From Brachybacterium sp. P6-10-X1 (GTDB lineage: Bacteria > Actinomycetota > Actinomycetes > Actinomycetales > Dermabacteraceae), in the NCBI RefSeq assembly GCF_001969445.1, contig NZ_CP017297.1:3162001-3226000 (forward strand): 64,000 bases of DNA. The letters run 5' to 3'. This document shows, piece by piece, positions 42,459-50,947 of this stretch (position 1 is the first letter of the stretch; each line of letters opens with the position of its first letter). The position numbers and the translations under genes are program-made. Under the pieces are notes generated by a model. The model ran no database searches, was not told the DNA's origin, and worked only from the letters and a program-made list of their open reading frames with translations.

Positions 42459-42536
42459 TCAGAGAAGGGAGTTCCAGAGGGAGTAGCCGACCAACGACGA
42501 GACGCCGACGGTGAACAGCGTGCTCAGCCATGCGGC
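42459..42536 (-). pseudogene. Possible C-terminal remnant of an EamA-type transporter
   Basis: On the minus strand the frame reads AAWLSTLFTVGVSSLVGYSL then WNSLL before a stop, which resembles the penultimate helix of EamA/DMT transporters. No further matching sequence is found on either side. This is a weak call. Confidence 0.3.
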
Positions 42537-42540
42537 GGAC

Positions 42541-42762
42541 GTCAGGTTCGAGAAGGCGGCGAGGGTGTCACGTGAGCTGCTGGAGGCCTCCGACATGAGC
42601 ATCGAGCGGATCGCCTCGGACTCAGGATTCGGGACGAGCGCTTCGCTGCGCCAGTTGTTCCACCGGGCCCTGGGGGTCTCTCCCCAGGCATATCGAAACA
42701 CCTTCCGAGGGGCGGAGGTCACCCCGAACGGAGCACCAAGATCCCCCGGAACCGCAGCGTGA
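42541..42762 (+). pseudogene. Truncated AraC/GlxA-type regulator (C-terminal helix-turn-helix only)
   Basis: The translation ARVSRELLEASDMSIERIAS followed by DSGFGTSASLRQLFHRALG and SPQAYRNTF is the second helix-turn-helix of GlxA-like AraC regulators. The amidotransferase-like domain and the first helix-turn-helix, about 250 residues, are absent, and no alternative piece lies upstream. The 42170-42988 stretch around it contains no intact gene and looks like a graveyard. Confidence 0.7.
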
Positions 42763-42988
42763 GGGCGCATACGGACGACAGCCCGTGACGTCTCGATGGA
42801 GACCGCCGGGTGGATGCGGTCCCGAGCCCACCACAGGAGGGACCCTGACGACGACGAACTCGCGGCCGCCGTCGCCGGCCTCCGCCCTCACGGCCGAGGA
42901 CGCCACCGTCGCGCGGTGCCTCGGGTGCCTCGTCAGAATCTGCTGAGCCCTCCGGTGCCTGCGGGCTCGGGCCGGCGGGCGCGTTCCG

Positions 42989-44029
42989 TCAGTTCCCGAC
43001 GCCGCTGTTGGCGTAGGCGTCCTTGAGGATCTCGAGCGAGGCCATGGCCTCGCCGGGACCGATCCAGAACGGGTCGGGGCCGTCCAGGGAGGCGTAGAAG
43101 TCGCGGATCAGCTCCTCGTGGGAGACGCCCCAGTAGGCCCGGCCCCCTGCGGTCGCGACCCGGTCGGAGTAGGTGTCCACGCGGCCGTCGGCCCAGCGCA
43201 CGGTGAGCCCGCCGCCGCGCCCGGACCGCACCTCGAGGTAGGCGTTCTCGGTGGCCACCTCGAACTCGACCGGGCGCGCCACCGGCGCCGTGAGCGTGGC
43301 GTAGAAGGTGGTGGTCACTCCCGAGGCGTGGTGGAGCACCAGATCCGCCGTGTCCTCCACCTCGGTGACCGAGGCGAACTTCTTCTGGGAGACCAGCCCC
43401 TCGGTGCGCTCGACCGGACCGATCAACCACTGCACCAGGTCCAGGGTATGGATCGCCTGGTTGATCAGCAGCCCACCCCCGGCGTTCTCCCACCGGCCGC
43501 GCCACGGCTTGGCCGCGTAGTAGTCGCCGGTGCGGCTCCACACCACCGAGGCCCACGCGCCCTGCACCGCGCCGAGCTGTCCGCTCGCGAGCAGGCGCGC
43601 CAGCTCCTGGCCGGCCCGGTTGTAGCGGTTCTGGAAGCAGATGCCGATCTTCGGCGCGCCCGCACCGCCGTCGGCCCGCGGTGCGGTCACCGCGCCGAGC
43701 GCGTCCACCAGGCGGGAGCCCTCGGCGAGGGTATGGGCGAGCGGCTTCTCCTGGAGCACGTGCACCCCGCGCTCGAGCGCCGCCAGCGAGGGGCCGACGT
43801 GCTGGTCGTGCGGGGTGGTCACATGAACGCAGTCCGGTCCCAGCGCGTCGATGAGCTCCTCGACGGTGGGATACGTGGGCAGACCGGTCTCGGCAGCGGC
43901 CCGGCCCCGGGCTGCGGGATCGCGGTCGGCGATGCCGACGAGCTCGAGGCCGTCGATCGCCTCGATCGCTCCGACGTGGACGACGGACACGTCCCCGTAG
44001 CCGACCAGACCGATACGTCGCTGGGCCAT
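42989..44029 (-). CDS. Gfo/Idh/MocA family oxidoreductase
   Basis: 346 residues. RIGLVGYGDVSVVHVGAI carries the nucleotide-binding loop, LQEKPLAHT is the EKP motif near residue 95, and GGGLLINQAIHTLDLVQWL is the catalytic-helix region with the conserved H-LD. GAGGAGGCG precedes the ATG at 44029. It follows an aldo/keto reductase by 135 bases on the same strand and may share its transcript. Both enzymes would act on sugar-like carbonyl or hydroxyl groups; no transporter is adjacent. Confidence 0.92.
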   Translation of the reverse strand: MAQRRIGLVGYGDVSVVHVGAIEAIDGLELVGIADRDPAARGRAAAETGLPTYPTVEELIDALGPDCVHVTTPHDQHVGPSLAALERGVHVLQEKPLAHTLAEGSRLVDALGAVTAPRADGGAGAPKIGICFQNRYNRAGQELARLLASGQLGAVQGAWASVVWSRTGDYYAAKPWRGRWENAGGGLLINQAIHTLDLVQWLIGPVERTEGLVSQKKFASVTEVEDTADLVLHHASGVTTTFYATLTAPVARPVEFEVATENAYLEVRSGRGGGLTVRWADGRVDTYSDRVATAGGRAYWGVSHEELIRDFYASLDGPDPFWIGPGEAMASLEILKDAYANSGVGN

Positions 44030-44164
44030 GTGCTGCGCCTCCTCGCCGCTGCGGTGCGGCACGTGGGTGAAAGGGTCTCCGTCCCATCCTTGCCGGTCGG
44101 CGCAGTTCACGGTAGAGGTTGCCGCGCGGTGCCTGGCGGGCCGGTGGTCAGGCGGTGCCGCGGC

Positions 44165-45100
44165 TCAGGGCACGATCCACCCGGCCGCGCGGAACAGCTC
44201 GTACCACTCGGGCCGGGTCAGAGGGATCTCGGAGCCGGCGGCGGAATCGGTCACCCGTTGCGGGGTGGTGGTGCCGAGGACCACCTGCATCTGGGCCGGA
44301 TGGCGGGTGATCCACGCCGTCGCGATCGCCTCGGGGGAGACCTCGTACCGTGCGGCCAGGCGGTCGATGACGGCGTTGAGCTCCGCATAGTCCGGATGGC
44401 CCAGGAACACGCCGTCGAAGAACTTCGCCTGGAACGGCGACCACGCCTGGACCGTGATGTCGTGGAGGCGGCAGTAGTCCAGGATCCCGCCGCCGTCGCG
44501 GACGATCGCCTGGTCGGTGCCCTGCATGTTCGCCGCGATGCCCTGGGCGACGAAGGTGGAGTGCGTGATCGACAGCTGCAGCTGGTTGGCGACGATCGGC
44601 TGATTCAGATGTTTCGCCAGCAGGTCGATCTGGCGCGGGGTGTGGTTGGAAACACCGAAGTGGCGCACCTTGCCGCTCGCGTGCAGCTCGTCGAAGGCAC
44701 GGGCGACCTCCTCGGGCTCGACCAGCGCGTCGGGCCGGTGCAGCAGCAGGATGTCGATGCGGTCGGTCTGCAGGGCTCTCAGCGACCCCTCGACGGACTC
44801 GATGAGGTGCTCGTAGGAGTAATCGAAGTACGGACCCTCGGGGACGATCCCGGCCTTGGTCTGGATCGTCACCTGATCCCGCTCGGAGGGCGTCAGCTGC
44901 AGGGCCTGGGCGAAGCGCTCCTCGCAGCGGTGCGCGGAACCGCCGTAGATGTCGGCGTGGTCGAGGAAGTCGATACCGGCGTCCCTGGCGGTGCGCACCA
45001 GGGTGCGGATCTCGTCGTCGGACTTCTCGGCGATGCGCATCAGCCCGAGCACGACGTTCGGCGCGGAGATATCGGTGTGCGGCATGGCGAGATGCTTCAT
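44165..45100 (-). CDS. Aldo/keto reductase (YdhF-like)
   Basis: 311 residues. Tetrad residues: Asp and Tyr in FLDHADIYGG, Lys in IQTKAG, His in LLLHRPD. HFGVSNHTPRQIDLL and VVLGTTTPQRV form the cofactor pocket. This subgroup reduces a range of carbonyls with NADPH. GAGGT is six bases before the ATG. First gene of a likely two-gene operon with the Gfo/Idh/MocA oxidoreductase to its left. Confidence 0.92.
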   Translation of the reverse strand: MKHLAMPHTDISAPNVVLGLMRIAEKSDDEIRTLVRTARDAGIDFLDHADIYGGSAHRCEERFAQALQLTPSERDQVTIQTKAGIVPEGPYFDYSYEHLIESVEGSLRALQTDRIDILLLHRPDALVEPEEVARAFDELHASGKVRHFGVSNHTPRQIDLLAKHLNQPIVANQLQLSITHSTFVAQGIAANMQGTDQAIVRDGGGILDYCRLHDITVQAWSPFQAKFFDGVFLGHPDYAELNAVIDRLAARYEVSPEAIATAWITRHPAQMQVVLGTTTPQRVTDSAAGSEIPLTRPEWYELFRAAGWIVP

Positions 45101-45276
45101 GGGATGACCTCAGATCGCTGGGGGTGTCGCGGGGACCTGGTCGCCGGGACCGGGCGCGGCGTCGTCGCGGTACGACGGTGCGGGGACGAGCCTATGCCCG
45201 GCGGCAGACGGAGCGCACCTCCGCGCGAGCGCTTTCCACCCTTCGGGACGAGGATGCTCTCCTGCCTGCCTCTGCT

Positions 45277-45282
45277 TAGGCT
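45277..45282 (+). promoter_or_regulatory. -10 box of a leaderless transcript
   Basis: TAGGCT is seven bases before the GTG at 45290; no ribosome site is present. Confidence 0.5.
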
Positions 45283-45289
45283 GGACCCG

Positions 45290-46570
45290 GTGACCACGCC
45301 CTACCCCTCCTCCCACGTCCCGCCCGTCACGCCGCACCGTGAGACGGCAGGAGCCCGGATCACGTTGACCCTCGCCTCGTTGGCGATGATCGGGCCGTTC
45401 AGCATCGACACCGTCTTCCCGGCCTTCACGCGCATCGGCGCGGAGTTCGGCAGCGATACGGTCGCCCTCCAGCAGCTGGTCTCCGCCTACCTCGCCGCCT
45501 TCGCGATCATGTCGATCTTCCACGGTCCCCTCTCGGACGCGCTGGGCCGCAAGAAGGTCATGATCGGCGGGCTGGTGATCTACCTGATCGGCATGCTCGG
45601 CAGCGTGCTCGCCCCCACGCTCGGCAGTCTGATCCTGATGCGCGTGCTGCAGGGGATGAGCGCCGGCGCGGCCACCATCGTCTCCCGCGTGGTCATCCGT
45701 GACATGTTCTCCGGGACCGAGGCCCAGCGCCTGATGGCCCGGGTGATGATGATCTTCTCGGTCGCTCCCGCGATCGCGCCGATCCTGGGCGGCTGGCTCC
45801 TGCTGCTGGGGGACTGGCGGTGGGTGTTCACGGGGGTGGGCCTGTACGGACTGATGGTGCTGCTGGCGGCCACCCGATTGCCGGAGACGCTGCCGCGCGA
45901 GGCCCGCACCCCCTTGCGCGTGGGAGCGCTGCTGGGGTCCCTGCTGCACGTGGGACGCTCCCCGGTGATGCTGCGGGTGGCTGCCGCCTCGGCCTTCGGC
46001 TTCGCCTCCCAGTTCGTGTTCATCGCCGGCGCGTCGATCGTGGTGGTGCGCCTGCTGGGCCTGGGGGAGCAGGACTTCTGGGTGCTGTTCCTGCCGTTGA
46101 TCCTCGGCATGACCTCCGGCGCCTGGCTGGTGGGTCGCGCCGCGGACGTGATGGACCGCGCGCGCCTGATCAGCTTCGGCTTCGTCGGCACCGTGCTCTC
46201 GACCGGCCTGAACCTGGCGCTGGTCAGCATCGCGCCGACGTTCACCGGCGGACTCAGCTGGTCGCTGCTGCTGGCCGTGGTCGGGCCGATGCTGATCGCC
46301 TTCTCGGTGGCGCTGCTGTTCGCCCCGATCCAACTGGAGGTGCTGGACCTGTTCCCCCATGAGCGCGGTGCCGCCGCCTCGCTGGGCACCTTCTTCGGCC
46401 TCGTGCTCAACGCGCTGCTGGCCGGTGTGGTCGCTCCGCTGGTGACCTCGAGTCTTCAGGTCCTCGCTCTCACCGCACTCGGCTTCGCCGTGGTGGGCAC
46501 GGCGCTGTGGGCCTGGCACCTGCGCGCCGTCCGTGCCCCGGCAGAGAGCCGCGTTCCTGTCCCGAGCTGA
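45290..46570 (+). CDS. Bcr/CflA-type multidrug MFS transporter
   Basis: 426 residues, 12 membrane segments. FSIDTVFPAFTRIGAEFGSD at the first loop and GPLSDALGRKKVMIGGL (motif A) followed by RVLQGMSAGAATIVSRVVIRD are diagnostic of the Bcr/CflA drug-resistance branch. The GTG start is chosen because the family N-terminus begins here and a TAnnnT box precedes it; the open frame continues far upstream, antisense to two other genes, without meaning. Substrates cannot be predicted. Single gene. Confidence 0.9.
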   Translation: MTTPYPSSHVPPVTPHRETAGARITLTLASLAMIGPFSIDTVFPAFTRIGAEFGSDTVALQQLVSAYLAAFAIMSIFHGPLSDALGRKKVMIGGLVIYLIGMLGSVLAPTLGSLILMRVLQGMSAGAATIVSRVVIRDMFSGTEAQRLMARVMMIFSVAPAIAPILGGWLLLLGDWRWVFTGVGLYGLMVLLAATRLPETLPREARTPLRVGALLGSLLHVGRSPVMLRVAAASAFGFASQFVFIAGASIVVVRLLGLGEQDFWVLFLPLILGMTSGAWLVGRAADVMDRARLISFGFVGTVLSTGLNLALVSIAPTFTGGLSWSLLLAVVGPMLIAFSVALLFAPIQLEVLDLFPHERGAAASLGTFFGLVLNALLAGVVAPLVTSSLQVLALTALGFAVVGTALWAWHLRAVRAPAESRVPVPS

Positions 46571-46583
46571 CCGCGGCCGCCAT

Positions 46584-46637
46584 GGGGTCGCGAGGGGCCG
46601 CGGTCTCCGTGGGGTCGCGAGGGGCAGCGGTCTCCGT
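46584..46637. repeat. Two tandem copies of a 27-base unit
   Basis: Copies at 46584-46610 and 46611-46637 differ by one base and begin GGGGTCGCGAGGGG. They lie just after the Bcr/CflA stop codon. Confidence 0.8.
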
Positions 46638-46711
46638 GGTGGCACGGACCACCACCACACTCCATCATTCGGTTGATCCCCTGGTCATGCATGATTCCTA
46701 GAGTCGAAGAC

Positions 46712-47161
46712 ATGACACGACTGCTGAACACCGCCTTCGCCTACATCCTCCTCGGACTCGCCTCCGGACTCTTCTATCGGGAGTTCGTCAAAGCCACCGA
46801 CAACGTCGGGACGCACACCCAGCTGAACACCCTCCACACCCATCTGCTCGTCCTCGGCATGGTCATGTTCCTGCTGATCCTGGCGCTGGACGCGATCTTC
46901 TCCCTGACCGGTCGGCGCTCCTTCACGGTCTTCTTCTGGACCTACAACGTGGGTCTCGTGGTCACCGTGGCGATGCAGGCCGTGCGCGGCATCCTCACCC
47001 TCGACGGCCAGGACCCGACGACCACCAGCGCCGCCATCCCCGGCATCGCAGGGCTCGGCCACATGCTCCTTGCCGTCGGGCTGATCGCCCTGTTCCTCGC
47101 CCTGCGCGGCGGGATCAAGGACCGCCTCACCGCCGGCGAGAAGGACGCCGTCACCGTCTGA
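46712..47161 (+). CDS. DUF2871 membrane protein
   Basis: 149 residues, four membrane segments. LLNTAFAYILLGLASGLFYREF followed by LNTLHTHLLVLGMVMFLLIL matches the start of DUF2871 proteins, with the HTH histidines in the second helix. Function is unknown; the histidine pair could bind a metal or heme. The ATG is preceded by TAGAGT (46699-46704) at seven bases and no ribosome site, so it is leaderless. A long hairpin (47241-47314) follows. Confidence 0.82.
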   Translation: MTRLLNTAFAYILLGLASGLFYREFVKATDNVGTHTQLNTLHTHLLVLGMVMFLLILALDAIFSLTGRRSFTVFFWTYNVGLVVTVAMQAVRGILTLDGQDPTTTSAAIPGIAGLGHMLLAVGLIALFLALRGGIKDRLTAGEKDAVTV

Positions 47162-47240
47162 CCGCTCCGGGGTCTCTCCCGTGACGCGAGTTCTCCTCCC
47201 TGCAGCGAGTTCACCCTTCAGCGAGTTCACCGGTGCCCGT

Positions 47241-47314
47241 CGCGTCCACTGGCGTCATACGAGCAGGCTCCGCCTTATACGGCGGAGCCTGCTCGTATAG
47301 CTCCACCGGATGCG
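47241..47314. repeat. Palindromic intergenic repeat, copy B, forming a long hairpin
   Basis: Arms 47241-47274 and 47281-47314 pair at 28 of 34 positions with a 6-base loop; the inner 18 pairs, ATACGAGCAGGCTCCGCC, are perfect. The outer CGCGTCCACTGGCG is identical to the left end of the copy at 16051. It may also terminate the DUF2871 transcript. The preceding 47180-47230 stretch has a short GCGAGTTCAC direct repeat. Confidence 0.8.
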
Positions 47315-47499
47315 AGCGGTCGGGGTCCCTGCGAACGATGTCGAGTGCCCCGTGTCGCGCCCGGACCGGTCTGGGCGGCGACCCGAGGCGCCGTTCACCT
47401 GCTGTTTCCTCGGCCCTACCTGTCCGCCGGGTAGAGTCCGACGAACCCGCACGGCATCACCGCGCCCGGTCAGGCCACTGATCCGCCCACCCGAACCGC

Positions 47500-47613
47500 C
47501 GACCTGCCCAGCCGAACCACTGATCCGCTCCGCCGAACCGCCGAACCAATCGACCTGCCCAGCCGAGCTATCGACCTACCCAGCCGAGCCACCGACCTGT
47601 CCAGCCGAACCAC
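47500..47613. repeat. Degenerate 21-base tandem repeat upstream of glpX
   Basis: Units at 47551-47571, 47572-47592 and 47593-47613 are contiguous, with a further copy at 47500-47520. All contain CGACCT-CCAGCCGA with small differences. They fill most of the glpX upstream region; no gene is evident in 47315-47665. Confidence 0.75.
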
Positions 47614-47665
47614 CGGCCCGCACCAGCGAGGCACCACGACCCCGACGACGATGACGGAGGCCCTC

Positions 47666-48676
47666 ATGACCACTCCTTCCAGCACCTCGACTCCTTCCGA
47701 CCCCTCGACCGCTCCCGACCGCAACCTCGCCCTCGAACTGGTGCGCGTCACCGAGGCGGCCGCCATCGCCGGGGCCCGCTGGGTCGGAGCCGGGGACAAG
47801 AACACGGCCGACGGCGCCGCGGTCGACGCCATGCGCTCCTTCATGGATACCGTGCGGATGGACGGCACCGTCGTCATCGGCGAGGGGGAGAAGGACGAGG
47901 CGCCGATGCTGTTCAACGGCGAGAGCGTCGGCGACGGCTCCGGCCCCCACGTCGACGTGGCCGTCGACCCCATCGACGGCACCCGGCTGACCGCGCTCGG
48001 GTACAACAACGCCCTGTCGGTCTTCGCCGTCGCCGAGAAGGGCAGCATGTACGACCCCTCGGCCGTGTTCTACATGGAGAAGATGGTGGTGGGGGCCGAG
48101 GCCGCCGAGTTCGTCGACCTGCGCCTGCCGGTCGCTCAGAACATCGCCCTGGTCGCGAAGGCCAAGGGCAAGCCCATCAGCCAGGTCACCGTGTGCGTGC
48201 TGGAGCGTCCGCGCCACGAGCCGTTGGTGGCGGAGATCCGGGAGGCCGGTGCGCGGGTCAAGTTCATCATGGACGGAGACGTCGCCGGGGCGATCGCGGC
48301 GGCCCGCGGGGCCGGCGTGGACATGCTGCTGGGCACCGGCGGCACCCCGGAGGGCATCATCGCCGCCTGCGCGGTGAAGGCGACCGGCGGGATGATCCAG
48401 GGGCGCCTCGCCCCGATCGACGACGCGGAGCGGCAGAAGGCGCTCGACGCCGGCCACGATCTGGATCGGGTGCTGACCACCTCCGATCTGGTCACCTCGG
48501 ACAACTGCTACTTCACCGCCACCGGAATCACCGACGGGGACCTCGTGCGCGGGGTGCGCTACGAGGGCGGTCGCATCATCACCGAGTCGATCGTCATGCG
48601 CTCCACCTCGGGCACCGTGCGCCTCATCGAGGCCGAGCACCGACCGGAGAAGTGGGCGCGCTGGATCGCCGAGTGA
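47666..48676 (+). CDS. glpX: Fructose-1,6-bisphosphatase, class II
   Basis: 336 residues, normal GlpX length. [16 protein letters not shown] (about residues 66-81) and [10 protein letters not shown] (about residues 100-109) are the metal-binding motifs, and [19 protein letters not shown] the phosphate-binding region. It removes the 1-phosphate of fructose 1,6-bisphosphate in gluconeogenesis. The ATG at 47666 is preferred because ACGGAGG ends five bases before it; an in-frame ATG 15 bases upstream has no ribosome site. Single gene. Confidence 0.95.
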   Translation: MTTPSSTSTPSDPSTAPDRNLALELVRVTEAAAIAGARWVGAGDKNTADGAAVDAMRSFMDTVRMDGTVVIGEGEKDEAPMLFNGESVGDGSGPHVDVAVDPIDGTRLTALGYNNALSVFAVAEKGSMYDPSAVFYMEKMVVGAEAAEFVDLRLPVAQNIALVAKAKGKPISQVTVCVLERPRHEPLVAEIREAGARVKFIMDGDVAGAIAAARGAGVDMLLGTGGTPEGIIAACAVKATGGMIQGRLAPIDDAERQKALDAGHDLDRVLTTSDLVTSDNCYFTATGITDGDLVRGVRYEGGRIITESIVMRSTSGTVRLIEAEHRPEKWARWIAE

Positions 48677-48768
48677 CAGGTCCTCGGTGCGGCGGGCCCA
48701 TCCTCTGCGCGGCGGGGCAGGTCATCGCCGTGGCGAGCCCGCACGGTGACCGACCTGCTGAGTGACAG

Positions 48769-48862
48769 GTCACCGACCGGTGACGCCCCAGGTCGTCCGC
48801 GCTGTGAGGGATGCCGCACGGCGTGATGCTGTGACCCGCACTGCACCAGGAGTCACCGTGAC
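48769..48862. promoter_or_regulatory. Cluster of GTCACC/GGTGAC inverted repeats between glpX and the Nudix regulator
   Basis: GTCACCGACCGGTGAC (48769-48784, 7-base arms) and GTCACCGTGAC (48852-48862, 5-base arms) share the same half-site, and further GGTGACC/GGTCACC copies lie just upstream. The second is 13 bases before the -10 box TAGGGT (48875-48880). They may be binding sites of the adjacent NrtR-like protein, or part of a glpX terminator. Confidence 0.4.
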
Positions 48863-48886
48863 CATAACCAGTTCTAGGGTGACCCC

Positions 48887-49576
48887 ATGGCCTCCTCCGT
48901 CGAAGACATCCGCGTCGCCGTCGACCTCATCGTCCTGACCCTGCGGGACGATGCCCTCAACGTGCTGCTGGTCCGGCGCGACGACGAACCGCACCGCGGT
49001 GCCTGGGCGCTCCCGGGCGGATTCATCGAGTACGAGGAAGATCTCGAGGACGCCGCCTACCGCGTGCTGTCCGACGAGGCCTCCCTCGGCAGCGGCGCCG
49101 TGCACCTGGAGCAGGTGCGCACCTTCGGGACCCCGCACCGCGACCCGCGCGGCCGCGTCGTCTCGGTGGCGTTCATGGCCCTGGGTGCGGATCTGCCGGA
49201 TCCGGAGCGCGGCGAGGACGTCGCCGACGCCCGCTGGTGGAGCGTGGACGACCTGACCGAGATCGAGCTCGCCTTCGACCACGCCGACGTGCTGGGCTGC
49301 GCCGTCGAGCGCGCCCGCGCCAAGCTCGAGTACACGACCCTCGCCGTCACCTTCCTGCCCGAGGAGTTCACGATCTCCCAGCTGCGCGGGGTCTACGAGA
49401 GCGTGTGGGGCACGACGCTGGACGCCGGCAACTTCCACCGCAAGGCCACCCGCACGGACGGATTCCTCCTCGAGCTGGACAAGCACGCGGCCCCCACCGG
49501 CGGCCGTCCCGCCCGCCTGTACGGCGCCGGCGCAGGCACCGCCCTGGTCCCGCCCCTGCTTCGCTCCGGCCAGTAA
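48887..49576 (+). CDS. Nudix-domain protein with C-terminal winged helix, NrtR-like regulator
   Basis: 229 residues. The N-terminal Nudix fold (about 1-145) is followed by a winged-helix region with FTISQLRGVYESVWG and the NFHRKATRTDG segment, the standard NrtR ending. The Nudix box is degenerate: the REUxEE core reads RVLSDE, with the first Glu lost and the second replaced by Asp. So it is likelier to sense ADP-ribose-type ligands and regulate than to hydrolyse them. The ATG follows TAGGGT by six bases with no ribosome site (leaderless). No NAD-biosynthesis gene is next to it, so targets are unknown. Confidence 0.85.
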   Translation: MASSVEDIRVAVDLIVLTLRDDALNVLLVRRDDEPHRGAWALPGGFIEYEEDLEDAAYRVLSDEASLGSGAVHLEQVRTFGTPHRDPRGRVVSVAFMALGADLPDPERGEDVADARWWSVDDLTEIELAFDHADVLGCAVERARAKLEYTTLAVTFLPEEFTISQLRGVYESVWGTTLDAGNFHRKATRTDGFLLELDKHAAPTGGRPARLYGAGAGTALVPPLLRSGQ

Positions 49577-49728
49577 CGGGGCCGCGGCCGACGCTCCCGC
49601 GCGCGGCGGTCGATTCATCGTGGCGCTGCAGCGTGGCGCTGCTGCGCGGCACTTCTGCGTGGCACGGCTGCCTGGCACCGCTCCGGGGGAGCGCGCCGCG
49701 TCGACGCCTGCCGTGACAGGATCGGCCT

Positions 49729-50901
49729 GTGATCATCGACGCCGCTCAGCCGCCTCCTGACCCCCAGCAGGACACGATCGCCGCCGCCTACCGCGCGCAC
49801 CGCGACCGCGTCCACGCCGTCGCCCGAGCGATCCACGCCGACCCCGAGCTCGCCTTCGCGGAGCACCGGGCCCACGACCGGTGCGCGGACCTGCTCCAGG
49901 GGTCCGGTTTCATCCTCGAGCGCGGCCTCGCCGAGCTGCCCACCGCCTTCCGTGCCACCATCGGCTCCGGCTCCCTGGTCGCCGCGCTGTGCGTGGAGTA
50001 CGACGCGCTGCCCGGCATCGGTCATGGCTGCGGGCACAACATCATCGCCGGCTCCTCGCTCGGCGCGGCCCTCGCCCTGGCGGACCTCGTCGACGAGTTG
50101 GACGTGACGCTGCAGGTCATCGGCACCCCGGCCGAGGAGCACGGCGGTGGCAAACAGCTGCTGATCGACAGGGGCGTCTTCGACGGCGTCCACCTCGCAC
50201 TCATGGCCCACCCCACGCCGCACACCGACACCTATGACGTGCTGGGCTCGGCCAGCCAGGCCGTCGGCCGCTGGCGTGCCACCTACACCGGTCGCGGCGC
50301 GCACGCCGCCGCCCATCCGGCCGACGGGATCAATGCGAACGACGCCGCGGTGATCGCACAGGTCGCCGCCGGTCTGCTGCGCCAGCGGATCAAGGACGGC
50401 CAGCGTCTGGCCCTGGTCCCGCAGCAATCCGGTGTCACCAACATCGTCCCCGAGACCGCGGTGGTCGACCTCGAGTGCCGTGCGCTGACGATGCCCGAGT
50501 TCGAGCTCGCGATCGACCCCTCCGAGCCCGTCTACGAGCCGTTGGATCAGGACGAGGTGCTCGGCACCGCGTGGAACGAGGCGATGGCGGCGCTCGGCCG
50601 TCCCCTGGCCGGCTCGCTCGGCGTCAGCAATGCCTCGACCGACATGGGCAACGTGTCCCGACGGGTGCCGGGGCTGCACCCATTCGTCGGCATCACCGGC
50701 GCGGAGGCCGCCCTGCACACCCGGGAGTTCGCCGGGCACGCCGCGAGCGCGGAGGGGTACCGGCTGATGGACGACGCCGCCGTCGCGCTGGCGTGGGTGG
50801 TCCGCTCCGTCGCCGCCGATCCCACCCAGCGTGCCGCAGTGCGCTCCCGCGCCGCCGAGCTCGAGGGTGCCCACCGCGCCCGCGCCGCCGTTCGGGACTG
50901 A
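49729..50901 (+). CDS. M20 family amidohydrolase/peptidase (AbgB-type)
   Basis: 390 residues. Metal-site motifs: ALCVEYDALPGIGHGCGHN (about residues 85-103), GTPAEEHGGGK with the catalytic Glu pair, and MAHPTPH. The lid domain begins with GRGAHAAAHPADGINAND. The family hydrolyses amide bonds of N-acyl amino acids or p-aminobenzoyl-glutamate. The stretch between CRALTMPEFE and YEPLDQDEV looks about 25 residues shorter than in usual relatives. GTG start, preceded by CAGGAT at six bases (leaderless-like) and no ribosome site. Convergent with the esterase gene. Confidence 0.85.
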   Translation: MIIDAAQPPPDPQQDTIAAAYRAHRDRVHAVARAIHADPELAFAEHRAHDRCADLLQGSGFILERGLAELPTAFRATIGSGSLVAALCVEYDALPGIGHGCGHNIIAGSSLGAALALADLVDELDVTLQVIGTPAEEHGGGKQLLIDRGVFDGVHLALMAHPTPHTDTYDVLGSASQAVGRWRATYTGRGAHAAAHPADGINANDAAVIAQVAAGLLRQRIKDGQRLALVPQQSGVTNIVPETAVVDLECRALTMPEFELAIDPSEPVYEPLDQDEVLGTAWNEAMAALGRPLAGSLGVSNASTDMGNVSRRVPGLHPFVGITGAEAALHTREFAGHAASAEGYRLMDDAAVALAWVVRSVAADPTQRAAVRSRAAELEGAHRARAAVRD

Positions 50902-50947
50902 TCGCGTCGGGCCTCGCCCGTCCGGCGCGGGGGCGGCGGCCCGGTCC

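Noticed and set aside
43118-45289. Upstream extension of the Bcr/CflA frame by more than 700 codons
   Set aside because: The extension is antisense to the Gfo/Idh and aldo/keto reductase genes and has no protein-family features; the GTG at 45290 fits the family start.
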